From Purpureocillium takamizusanense (lineage: Eukaryota > Ascomycota > Sordariomycetes > Hypocreales > Ophiocordycipitaceae), in assembly GCF_022605165.1 (NCBI RefSeq), contig NC_063070.1, positions 1,550,001-1,614,000 on the forward strand: a DNA stretch of 64,000 nucleotides, in the 5' to 3' direction. The position numbers were made by a program, and so were the translations under genes. Of the stretch, positions 54,883 through 64,000 are shown one piece after another (the first letter of the stretch is position 1; each line of letters starts with the position of its first letter). Under the pieces are notes generated by a model. It was given only the letters and a program-made list of their open reading frames with translations. It was not told the origin of the DNA and ran no database searches.

Positions 54883-55367
54883 ATGCATTTCTCGGCCATT
54901 GTCTTCGCGGTCTTGTCCGTCATGGCTCCCTTTATCGACGCCGTCACTGGTTCGTGCCGATGTGCCCCCTCATAAAGCTATGTAAAACCAAATCTTGCTA
55001 AAAATGTGATACAGTCAGCTATCACACCGAATTCAGCGACCCAAACTTCTCCCTCAATGGTGTTGCCTGCTCTGATGGCGCCAACGGCTTGGAGCGACAC
55101 GACTTCAGGACGCTGGGCGACCTCCCCAGGTTCCCCATGGTCGGGAGCGTCGCCGCCGTTGGCGGGTGGAACTCTCCGAACTGCGGCACTTGCTGGAAGC
55201 TTACATATGAGGGCAAGGAGGTCACGATTCTGGCCATCGACCACTGCGCCTCGGGCTTCGACCTCTCGGCGGAGGCCATGGATATTCTGACGGATGGCCG
55301 AGCCCACGAGCTTGGGCGTATTGATGCGGACGCTGTGCAGGTCAGCGCAAGTGAATGTGGCATGTGA
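54883..55367 (+). CDS. Cerato-platanin family secreted protein
   Basis: Exons 54883-54949 and 55015-55367 give 139 aa, matching the family's ~120-residue mature size. The signal peptide is MHFSAIVFAVLSVMAPFIDA. The mature protein begins VSYHTEFSDPNFSLNGVACS and has DGANGL, NCGTCWKLTY, VTILAIDHCASGFDLSAEAM and SASECGM, the family's conserved motifs. The four expected cysteines are present, plus one additional Cys in AIDHCASG where Ala is usual. The single-domain double-psi beta-barrel binds chitin oligomers and expansin-like targets. In fungi these proteins act in wall growth and as elicitors of host defence (family knowledge). The first intron splits Val after the signal region. Confidence 0.94.
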
Positions 55368-56789
55368 GACAGCTTGAATTCAGCTGCTTCGCCTGGTGTT
55401 GGGGCGGGCAGCAGGTCAACCCGCATCTTGAACGCCTGGGTCATATGCACCTCAGAGCGGCTGTACATAGGGGACGCTACTTGAACATAACTCAAACTTA
55501 GTCAACATGAATCCTCTGTGCTGGATGGAAAAGGCCCGGCCTCAAGTATTCCTTGTGAAATGCGCAGGATCCCTTATGCACCCATGTCTCGTCTCTGAAT
55601 GGTCAACTGTCCAAGTCCAAGCAGCCCCAGCCAGGCCTCCGTGTCTTGGGCGACATGCACGCAAACCTGTGTGTGAATGATAGGCCGCGCATACCAAGTT
55701 GAAAATGTCGAACCCCTTGCTGGTGTCTGATTTGATCACAGGTTGGAGCCCGTCCATGTAGACAGTGGTCATCACACCTACAGTACGTCGGTGCGTTGCG
55801 CCTGCTATTGAAGGCACCAGACCTTGTAGATGAGTCATAACCAGCGCCTTTATTGTCTGCCACGTTGACTGTTGACTTTCAAGATGCCAACACGAGGCAA
55901 GAGAATAGCGCCTGGCGGATTGAGAAGAGGTGTACCTCAGGCTGATTTTCCAAACCGGTCGATTCCAACGCCTCAGACCTTGCCAGTTGAAATTCTTGGA
56001 CATCAACCAGTGTCGTTTTATCTACGACAACCTCGTGATGGCGTTGTTCACAACGACGCTCCTCTTGATCACGCCCATTCCCTTGATTCGGATACTGTCT
56101 GGGGATGGAGAGAGAAGAAGGCTTCTTGCTAAGTTATGTATAAGACCCATTGTCCTTTCTGACCGTAGCTCGCGCTGTGGTGAGAAATAATGACTGGGTT
56201 CGAGCGGAAGGTGAGGGATGGTGTCTCTGTGTATCTGTACCCCAATCGAATCTGCCATGAGCTATTATTGTCGGCGACGTTTGGAGGCAATGGTTATGTC
56301 TTTACGGAGCGATTGCGAAAACAGTCATGGCGGGCGCGGCGAACGAGCCACTACAGCCTTGGCGCCCTCCTTGTACGGTGGAGTTGGCCGAGCATCAAGA
56401 TCGCAGGGCCCCCGCGGTTAAACGATATCAATGGACCAATGGGAGTGAGCTGCCTTGGACATATTCGATGCGAACTGCTGGTGGGTGCTCGTGAGCTTGT
56501 GGTTGAATAGCCTCAACTTTGGCTCCAGGTCAGTATGGCTCGGGTAGTGGGTGGGCAGCGGGCATGCCTGAGTCCTCAATTGCCGCAGGCGACAATCCAC
56601 CGGCAAATGCCCCGCCGCCCCCATGCCCACCTGGGCAGTGGGTGCGCCACCTGAAGCCACCGTTGGAACAAGCCCAATTCCCCATTATCCCCGCCAAAAC
56701 ATCAAAAGCCTAACGACCCCAGGTTCGCACAGTCTCAGACACCTATCCACTCACGGCATTTGCTTCGTGATACCGTACGTGCTACGACG
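55368..56789. other. Intergenic region
   Basis: About 1.4 kb between cerato-platanin and the next regulator. A 154-codon frame at 55542-56006 and several shorter ones have no recognisable domain. No repeat is seen. Confidence 0.5.
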
Positions 56790-59511
56790 ATGCAAGCATC
56801 ACCGACGCAGACGCCGACCGACATGGCCCGCACAAAGGGCAAGCGCGTATCTCGGGCGTGCCTATCATGCCGCCTGCGCAAGACGCGCTGCGATCTGTGA
56901 GTACTGCCCTCCCTACATTGCCCTGCCTGGCTGCCCGCCTGCCTGGCTGCCTGATGAGCACCTAAACCTGAGCGCCCCAGACGCCGTGCCCGCCGGCGTG
57001 CAGCTGCACGGGCGCCCTGTGCATGCTTGTACAACCCGTTCCCTTGATGGAACCCCGTGGCTATGACTGACTGAATGCCCTGAAGCGACGCCGACGGCAA
57101 GACAGGCATCCCGCCCTGCAAGCGCTGCGTCGAGCACCAGCTTGAGTGCGTGTTGGCCAAGTCGCGGCGCGGCGGCCGACGCATCAAAGGCGTCCGCGGC
57201 AGCCTGCCTCCCATCAAGAGCGTGCCTCAGCAGCCTAGCATCAACACGCCGTCATCGGACGGCGGCCAGAGCGCTGGGCTTGGCGCGGAGCGTCCTGACG
57301 CTGCAGTCGCACAGTCCCGCGGCAGCTCTGAGCACACGGCGTTGCGGCAGCAGCAGCAGGACCGGAAGCAGCAGCGGCATCTCGAAAATTGGCCGTCACC
57401 ACACTCAGGTCCTCACTGGCGGGAAGGCTCGCCCGCCTCCACCGTGCCTGAAGAGAACGAGGAGGAGTCGAGGCAGGACTCAGACGGGCTCGAAGGCCAC
57501 ATCGCCTCGACCGACCTGCTCAACCCGTCCGACGCCCTGGATCTGCTCGCCCAGGTCGCTGACCTTGAGCCTGGCCGGCAAGCCAGCTCGGGCCGCGACG
57601 CTGGAAACCCTACTGCCCCTGTCCACGGTGCCACCAGCCCCGCCTCCTACTTTCCGCCGATAACCGACGGGATACTGACCTGGTCTGAGGCTTCGTACCT
57701 CGTCAAGCGGTAAGCCTTCGCGATGTGGAGCGCTCGGTGTTGTGCCATGCCATCTGCTGATGAAATGGACCCAGCTATCATGACAAGTTCCATCCCTTCT
57801 TTCCTGTCGCCAACAGCAGTATCTTTGATGGCAGACCGCCAGCGGAATGGGCGGAAAAGGAACCGTATCTGCTAACGGCCATCCTGACTGTCGCCTCCAA
57901 GGATGACCCATCGTGGTATCGCGTCTACGAGGCGTGCTCGCGGTACATGGAAACGCTCGTGTCACGGCTCATCTACTCGGGCTCCAATAATGTCGGGTCC
58001 GTTGAGGCGCTGCTGATCCTGGCCGAGTGGACGCCGCAGCGGCCGCAGGACAACTCGACCATCGGGTGCGGCCAGGAGGACCACGGCGCTTGGATGCTGG
58101 TTGGCATGGCCATCCGCCTGGGATATCTGCAGCGACTGGAGCAGACAGCGCTGCTCCCGGAGGGAGGCATCCAGTCTGTCGATGCGAGCCGTAAGCGCAT
58201 TGCATGGGCCGGTACGTCGACTCGCTTCGTGTCCGTGACGTGGTTGTGCTGACCTCATAGCGTGCTATATGTGCGATCGCCAAGTCTCGATTCGCCTGGG
58301 CAAGGGCTTTTGGTCGCGCGGGCCCATCCCGTCCATCAACTGGCGTGCTGCCGACTTTCCGTCCCTGCAAGCCCAGGCTCTTGGGCCGGACAACCTGGCG
58401 CTGCTGTTCCAGGCCCAGCTCGAGCTCATCCAGCTATTTAGCAACGCACACGATATTTTGTACTCATCGTCGGCGCACAGAAAGCAGCTGTACCTGGGCG
58501 GAGAGTACATCAGATACATTGTGAGTCCTTTAAGAACATTGCGATATTGAAGTAGGCTAACAGTGTCAGGACGACTTTGCTTCGGTGCTTCGCAAGTGGA
58601 AGCTGTCATGGGCCAACTGCACCTGTTTGTCATGCCCCGCGAGATAAAGAAAGCACTGAATGAGACTAACGAGCGCAGTCACACCGCCAGTCAAGGCGTC
58701 CATGGTGCTGTCATTTGAGTTTCTCCGTCTGTACATCAACGCATTTGCCTTTCAAGCGACGCTGAACCGTGCAGTTGCGCGGGCGAGTCAACGCCCATCG
58801 GGAATGAAGGCACAGAGCGTTGGGACGCTGTTCTCTGATGTTGCCGGCAACCCGGACGCGCGGTTCATCTACGAGTCCATCGACGCGGCCAACTCCCTGC
58901 TCAGCATCCTCAATAGCTTCATTGATCCGGTGGCTGGACTCAAGTGTATGCCGCTCAAGTACTGTCTCTACGTCATCTACGCGGCAGTATTCCTCTTCAA
59001 GGTAAATATTTCGCTTGTCCTGTACTAACGTATCCTCGCGGCTGACCGGGCACAGGCAAGGTTGGCCGGTGCTATTAGCGGCGAAAACGATGGAGGTGTA
59101 AGGCGGGCCATCCAGGGAACCATCTCACAGCTGCAAAAGTCCTCCAACAACCCCCATAGTCTTGGCAGGCGGTATGCCACGTCGCTGCGGCTACTGTGGC
59201 GCAAGTCGTCGAGCAAGCAGGGCAAGGGGCGGAGGGAATCGCTGCGGGAGCCGCCGACGCCGGTGCAGGACATGCGACCTGACGACGTGCAGGCCGATAA
59301 GGCGCTGGAGCTGGACCCACTCAACGGCTTCTCATGGCGGGACCTGGACTCGCTCGGGCAATACATCGCGAGCAACTCGGCGCTTAGCATGACGGATGGG
59401 ATGCTGACGAGCCCCGAGTTTGACTGGGAGCACAGCAGCTCGGGCCTAGACGACCTGGCGATGCGGCCGCAGTTTGACAATGTGTGGTCGGGACATGACA
59501 TTATCTTCTGA
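56790..59511 (+). CDS. Zn2Cys6 regulator with fungal-specific TF domain
   Basis: The exons are 56790-56896, 57086-57709, 57775-58211, 58261-58520, 58570-58624, 58679-59001 and 59056-59511, giving 753 aa. The zinc cluster spans the first intron: RACLSCRLRKTRCDL then DADGKTGIPPC, KRC and VEHQLEC, spaced C-X2-C-X6-C-X12-C-X2-C-X6-C. A basic stretch (AKSRRGGRRIKGVRGS) and a Gln-rich linker follow. The regulatory domain begins YHDKFHPFFPVANSSIFDG and includes MVGMAIRLGYLQRLEQT-like sequence and CYMCDRQVSIRLGKGFW. The intron after ANCT uses an unusual GTTTGT donor (58625) with a CGCAG acceptor and is the least certain junction. Targets are unknown; the neighbours offer no obvious partner. The long first intron (189 nt) is unusual here. 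Confidence 0.87.
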
Positions 59512-59815
59512 TACTTCTTTTTTCATGTCCCACCTTTGCCTGTTTTTTTCTTCTCAGCTAGCGGGCTTGGAGACGATAGGCAAAATGGATAACTCGCCCA
59601 TACCACTTCGAAGCCGTGTAAGCGCTCTCGGGCGTGGAGCCGCAACGGTGGAAGCCCCGCGATGACCGTCGGAGGTGGGGGGTCCCACCCTCTGCACAAG
59701 CCCACCCACACATACGAAAACCGCCAACGGCCATTGGGCGAGCGGCACCTTCGGGGATTGAAAACTCTGCAACACCTCCATAGTATACAATAAGCCCAAA
59801 GAAGGATAACCAGTC
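59512..59815. other. Intergenic region before the tRNA gene
   Basis: About 300 bases of regulator 3' flank and tRNA 5' flank, with no gene. Confidence 0.5.
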
Positions 59816-59901
59816 CTCCGGGTGGTCTAGTTGGTTCATGGCGTCCGGCTGTAATTGCTCAGTTTACCGGAATGTCGCGTGTTCGATTCACGCCCTGGAG
59901 A
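59816..59901 (+). tRNA. tRNA-Tyr (GTA) with 11-nt intron
   Basis: The cloverleaf can be drawn by eye. The acceptor stem CTCCGGG (59816-59822) pairs with CCTGGAG (59894-59900) with one G-U, and the discriminator is A at 59901. The C1-G72 pair is a eukaryotic tRNA-Tyr hallmark. The anticodon stem is TCCGG/CCGGA, with anticodon GTA at 59851-59853. The T arm GCGTG-TTCGATT-CACGC is perfect. The 11 extra bases at 59855-59865 sit one base after the anticodon, the normal tRNA intron site. TTATTTTTT follows as a Pol III terminator. The D-stem has one mismatch. Confidence 0.85.
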
Positions 59902-60293
59902 CTCGTTATTTTTTGCTCTTCGTCCGCATCTGCCATTCCTAGCTATCCACGCTTGCTGCGATGATAATTCCCAATGTGGGTTATGGGGTTCTGGTGTTGT
60001 CTCTCCTTCGACTTTGGACTCTCTCTCCTTTTGCCGTGTTAGCGCTGCATCACTAGCGTTCGGACAGACATCCTCAACATATGATAGACTGGAGGATTTC
60101 GGCAAATGCTTGTTCCAAAAGCAGGGGTTTCGTGAATTACACACGTCGTGTCTCTCCTGTCTACATATATCGTGCATAATCGAAGAAACACCATCACTCA
60201 ACTTCTTACATGTACCCTATCCCTATCGCATTTCTACCTCTTATCCCAGCAACAAAGCCGATCAACATGACAGCTCACTCATACTCCTTGCTA
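59902..60293. other. Intergenic region with Pol III terminator
   Basis: The T-rich tract just after the tRNA (about 59907-59915) should end its transcription. The remaining bases are the 3' flank of the debranching-like gene. No other feature is seen. Confidence 0.5.
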
Positions 60294-62648
60294 TCAATGA
60301 AACTTGCTGTTCCTCTGTACCGCCAAAAAGGTCAGGCTCCAAAGCTGCCGGATGTTGCTCTCCGTCCCGCCACTTACGCCCGGCGGTGGTGGCAGCACGC
60401 CCAGCGGGGAGAACTTGTACCCGGTGCCGGCCGTACCATTGGAGAGCGTTCCGTTGGCGGCGATGCTGCTGTTGGTGGCGTTGGACATCGAGTACGTCCA
60501 GCTCCAGACCTCGGATTGCAGCTGGTCCTTGTTGGCGTCGATGACGTCCCAGAGCCGGTTGTACGCGGCCTTGAGCGCGCCGTAGACGCTCTTGTCGCTG
60601 CAGAAGGCTGGCACCGAGCTGGTGGTGCCGTTACCACCGCCGGTCGTCGTGGTGTTTCCAGACGTGCCGTTGCCCCCGGTCGAAGTGCTCGCGTTGGATG
60701 CGGGGCATCGGTCGAGCTGCACCTCGAAGCCCCGGGCCATAAGCGCGAGTTGCCAGCTCCACACGACGGTGCCGTGATACGCCGAGTTGGTGAAGTTGGC
60801 TGTCAGAACCTCTTCGCCTGACAGGGCCGGGTTGGCGACGACGGCGCCCACGGGGGTCGTCAGCCCTGCGGGGAAGGGGCGCAGAACGGCGTTGGCCGAG
60901 GCGTTGACAAAGGCCGTCAGTTGCACGTCGTCGGTTGAGTTCAACAGGAAGTGGCGGAACGCCGTATCGGTGTGCGTGATGGGAATGATGTCGGGCGAGT
61001 CGCTGCTGTTGATGGCGAGGCCGTAGTCGACGATGGTGCCGTTGGACGAGTACCGTGTAAGGGCGTCGGCGTGCGTCGGCCCCTTGTAAAAGGTGTTTTG
61101 CCGCGTGTACTGCTGGAGCAGCGTCGTGGCATTGTCGACGGTGCGGTTGAACTCGAACAGGGGAAGTGTGCTGTCCTCCCAGATCCGGGCGCGGGCAAAG
61201 GCCAGCGACGCCCAGTCGCGGGTGATGGTGTTGTTGGGGTACACGCCCGGCGTGGCCGCGAGTTTGGCGATGGCGTAGAGCGCAGCAGGCACGAGCGCCG
61301 TGTTGACATCGAAGGGGATGCGGCCGTTGGCGAGGCCGTACGTGGAGTCGCGCCACTGCCCGACAACCTCGCCGTCCTTGAGATGCACCAAATTGTCCAC
61401 CGTCTGGTTCGTCTCAAACGCCGCCGTCAGGTTCATAATCTTGCGCGCCGTGGCATAGCTCAGGTCCCGCCACGTGAGGTTACTGTTCTGCACGGCGACG
61501 CTGCCCGCGCGCGTGTTGAGCAGCGGCCGGACGCGACCCGGCGTACTGTTGAAGTAGCGCTGCATGAGGATGGGGAGGAAGTAGTCGGTGTCGATCATGG
61601 GGTACGTGAATCCCGCGGCCGTAGATGTCATGTTCTTTTGCTTGTTGAGGAAGGTGGCGTAGTCGCCAATCGTCTCCTCGTGACAGACGGAGCCGTCGGT
61701 GCGGTTGATGCGCTCGAGGGCGGCGCCGATGACGGCCTCCATGGCGGTTCCATTGCCGGTGCTGAGTACGGGTTGGAGCAAGAGAGCCGCGATCATGGTG
61801 TCGCGGCCAAAGTACGTCAGAAAGCGCCAGCCGCCGGCGAGAAGCTTGTCCGTGTAAGAGAAGAAGGACAGGGCGGTGACCTGGTCCGGCTTGCTCTTGA
61901 TGAGCGACTGCGACTTATTGTTGAGAATCTGCGCAGGCTGGAGCTGCTTCAGCTGCGGGTAGTTGAAGGAGGCGGAGAAGCGGTAATAGCCGGCGCCGAA
62001 GCGCACCGTGGAGTTGGTGGTGCGCACTTCGGTATCGTTGTTGCGCCAGGGGGTGATGGTCAGCGTCGTCGTCGTGACATTGTCGAGCCACAGGCGCGAG
62101 ATCTGCGCCCCCGTTCCGTTGAACTTTGCAATGCGGTTCGCGTTCTGGATCGAGGGGGTGAGCAGGCTGGGGCCCTCGGTGAAGTCGCGGATGGTGCGCA
62201 CGCTGCCGAGGATGGCCAGCGAGAGCTCGGCCGTGTCGTTGAAGGACACGACGCCCTCGACGCCCACGATGGGGTTCCGCGACGCGTTGCGGTGCACCGG
62301 GCCCAGCGGCGTCCCCAGCGTCGAGTTGACGAGGGCGATGGCCAGGGTGCCGTTCTTGCCGTCCTGCGGCTGGAAGAAGGTGCAGATGCCGCTGTCGCCG
62401 GCGGGCCAGGCGACGATGAGGCGCGGGCCGATGATGCTGAGGTTGCTGTCGGGCAGCGGGCTCGTCACCACGGCCTGAGCGTCGACATTGCAGTCCGAGT
62501 AGAAGTAGTTTTCGTATGGCGGGTCGGTGAGGTGTAGCGTACGCGCAGCGCAAGACGAGTTGCTACTGCTGCTACTGCCGTTGCCGCCGCTCTGAGCGAG
62601 AGCGCCCAACGCGAGGCCGCACGAGGCAATCAGGGCGTGTCGTAACAT
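60294..62648 (-). CDS. Secreted glycogen-debranching-like (six-hairpin) glycosidase
   Basis: An intronless gene of 784 aa. The signal peptide is MLRHALIASCGLALGALAQS, followed by a Gly/Ser-rich stretch. The catalytic part is an alpha/alpha toroid of the debranching/six-hairpin type: GGWRFLTYFGRDTMIAALL carries the FGRDT motif, with VCHEETIGDYATF, YPMIDTDYFLPILMQRYF, WRDSTYGLANGRIPFDVNTA and YHGTVVWSWQLALMARGFE further on. More than thirty Asn-X-Ser/Thr sites point to a heavily glycosylated extracellular enzyme. A Gly/Thr/Asn-rich segment (~residues 650-675) breaks the last third. The exact bond cleaved is not readable; an alpha-glucan-type substrate is a guess. Confidence 0.85.
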   Translation of the reverse strand: MLRHALIASCGLALGALAQSGGNGSSSSSNSSCAARTLHLTDPPYENYFYSDCNVDAQAVVTSPLPDSNLSIIGPRLIVAWPAGDSGICTFFQPQDGKNGTLAIALVNSTLGTPLGPVHRNASRNPIVGVEGVVSFNDTAELSLAILGSVRTIRDFTEGPSLLTPSIQNANRIAKFNGTGAQISRLWLDNVTTTTLTITPWRNNDTEVRTTNSTVRFGAGYYRFSASFNYPQLKQLQPAQILNNKSQSLIKSKPDQVTALSFFSYTDKLLAGGWRFLTYFGRDTMIAALLLQPVLSTGNGTAMEAVIGAALERINRTDGSVCHEETIGDYATFLNKQKNMTSTAAGFTYPMIDTDYFLPILMQRYFNSTPGRVRPLLNTRAGSVAVQNSNLTWRDLSYATARKIMNLTAAFETNQTVDNLVHLKDGEVVGQWRDSTYGLANGRIPFDVNTALVPAALYAIAKLAATPGVYPNNTITRDWASLAFARARIWEDSTLPLFEFNRTVDNATTLLQQYTRQNTFYKGPTHADALTRYSSNGTIVDYGLAINSSDSPDIIPITHTDTAFRHFLLNSTDDVQLTAFVNASANAVLRPFPAGLTTPVGAVVANPALSGEEVLTANFTNSAYHGTVVWSWQLALMARGFEVQLDRCPASNASTSTGGNGTSGNTTTTGGGNGTTSSVPAFCSDKSVYGALKAAYNRLWDVIDANKDQLQSEVWSWTYSMSNATNSSIAANGTLSNGTAGTGYKFSPLGVLPPPPGVSGGTESNIRQLWSLTFLAVQRNSKFH

Positions 62649-64000
62649 CGCGAATTTGAGCAGTCACTGCGTCTAGTCCGTACCACGTCGATGTGCTCGT
62701 ACGATCCTGGCCAGGAGGAAGCAATGATTTCTCGCCTCGACCTCGGCCTCCCGCTGGACGCCAGTCTTCCCGTCCGATTTATACAGTCCCGTCTCCATCC
62801 TCGATCGCCAGGCGCCCGGAGGACGTCACGCAACCTAGCTTTCCGGCCTTGCACCTGCGCCACCCCGTCACCTCTCGTTCGTTTCGTAGATCTGCCACAA
62901 GACACACCAGGGCGAACGTCGTCGAACAAAGCCGGGGCCTCCGCGAACTGGACGAATAGGTGCCGGGAGTCGTACGCGGCGCCGGGGAAACTGTGGGGTC
63001 GATGTGGAAGTATGGCGCCCTGCGTGCCTCCGTGGCACCATGATTTCATCCAAAGAAGCTAGCTTCGAGCCAAAATTGTGCTGTATGTGCGGTTGCCAAC
63101 GCCTGACATGTCCATGCTGTCATGTCGTGATGCTCTGTACGGACAACCATGCAATAAACATGAGCCTGAGTGGCATCTGAGCGAGAACAGTGTCGCGGAC
63201 TGTCGTGGTCCTCCGGCAAAATATTGTCTAGGAGGAGCCCCGGGTGATCGACATTGAGGGGTTCGGGCCTACTTGCGGCTTCGCCCTGGCCACCGCTCCG
63301 TTGCGTATTGTCTTTAGTCACTGGAATGTTGTTGTCGTGGACTCTACTTCGACGACGTCTCACCCAGCGACTGCACAACTGCGGCCAACAAGAAGACCTA
63401 CATGTACCTTGGGCCATCGAATCAGACGATGTTCAAGACGGGTGGCCGCGTTCAGGACTCCATGACGCACGTTCATGCTCGCCGGTAAGCCATTGACTTT
63501 GAGCGTCTAGAAGTGACTTTGCCAAAGTATGGAGCGCCTCCTGTTCCGTGGGCCGGCCGGGCGCCGGAGGGCTCGGATCCGGTGCGGCTTCGCCTGGACC
63601 GTCAGGTGTGCACAATCTTGGGGTCCGGCCGCCCGCGCGCGGCGCCGTTGGCCATTTCACAACATCGACAGGCGTGGTCCTGTTTCGAGGTGCAAGGCTA
63701 GAATCGTTTTGGATTTTCTCATTCGGTCATTCTAGCCGCCCCAGACCTCTAGCGCCTAGATGTGCCCTTGAACGGTTGTTGCGTGGACATGAGAGGGTGC
63801 GATCATCCACAAAACAGTCGCAATGCCAGACCGTCGCCAAACCTTGATGCCCTAGCCGGAATTCATGTCTGCCAAAATGCTGATCATTGTTCCGAGATTT
63901 TGGCCACCACCTCTGGGTGCTTATTGTCTCTCAAGCCCGCCGTTGTAGCGCCGCGGGTCGCAGTCTTACTAGTGAACAGCCACCTCATTCATGGGCGACT
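62649..64000. other. Right-edge intergenic region
   Basis: The final 1.35 kb holds the promoter of the debranching-like gene near 62650-62800. Many short overlapping frames on both strands occur up to 64000, but none has a recognisable domain. A gene could begin or end beyond the edge. Confidence 0.45.

Noticed and set aside
60951..62537. Long 528-codon open frame on the plus strand opposite the debranching-like gene
   Set aside because: It is the antisense shadow of a clear coding gene. GC-rich third positions produce long open antisense frames, and the translation has no domain, only Arg/Val/Glu-rich low-complexity sequence.
63046..63847. Frames at the right edge on both strands
   Set aside because: No motif or signal peptide; they overlap in several frames.

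Overview
This is GC-rich nuclear DNA from a filamentous ascomycete (Pezizomycotina). A Sordariomycete, probably of the Hypocreales, is the best guess. The evidence is: short 45-70 nt introns with GTRAGT donors and CTRAC branch points; fungal families (Zn2Cys6 regulators, cerato-platanin, QDE-2-type Argonaute, CorA-like protein, Asf1, Rna14); one AT-rich island that looks RIP-mutated; and a tRNA-Tyr with an intron. There is no bacterial operon structure, CRISPR array or intact transposon. Most genes needed splicing by eye, and junctions are given in each entry.

Region 1-16.6 kb is conserved housekeeping: the 3' part of an IQGAP-type RasGAP scaffold (+), a CorA-like membrane protein (-), histone chaperone Asf1 (-) divergent from Rna14/CstF-77 (+), and a complete Argonaute (+) with a TATA box and a long intron-containing leader.

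Region 18-35 kb is accessory: a secreted GH24 lysozyme, a one-pass Ser/Thr-rich surface protein, then a compact group. This group holds a DHA2-type MFS exporter divergent from an AflR-like Zn2Cys6 regulator, a second Zn2Cys6 regulator, an FMO-type monooxygenase with an NTF2-like N-terminus, a polyol (xylitol/sorbitol-type) dehydrogenase and an aldehyde dehydrogenase. The last two are separated by the AT-rich relic. No PKS, NRPS or terpene synthase is present, so a catabolic or detoxification cluster fits better than a classical biosynthetic one.

Region 35-56 kb is rich in secreted and transport functions: a 121-aa cysteine-containing secreted protein, a GNAT acetyltransferase, a secreted type-B carboxylesterase, an intracellular GH43 beta-xylosidase, a secreted CBM9-like protein, an APC amino-acid/GABA-type permease with 14 introns divergent from a secreted polyamine oxidase, a secreted beta-helix protein, a frameshifted acyltransferase-3 pseudogene, and a cerato-platanin.

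Region 56.8-64 kb carries a third Zn2Cys6 regulator, a tRNA-Tyr(GTA) with an 11-nt intron, a secreted glycogen-debranching-like protein, and 1.35 kb at the right edge without a recognisable gene.
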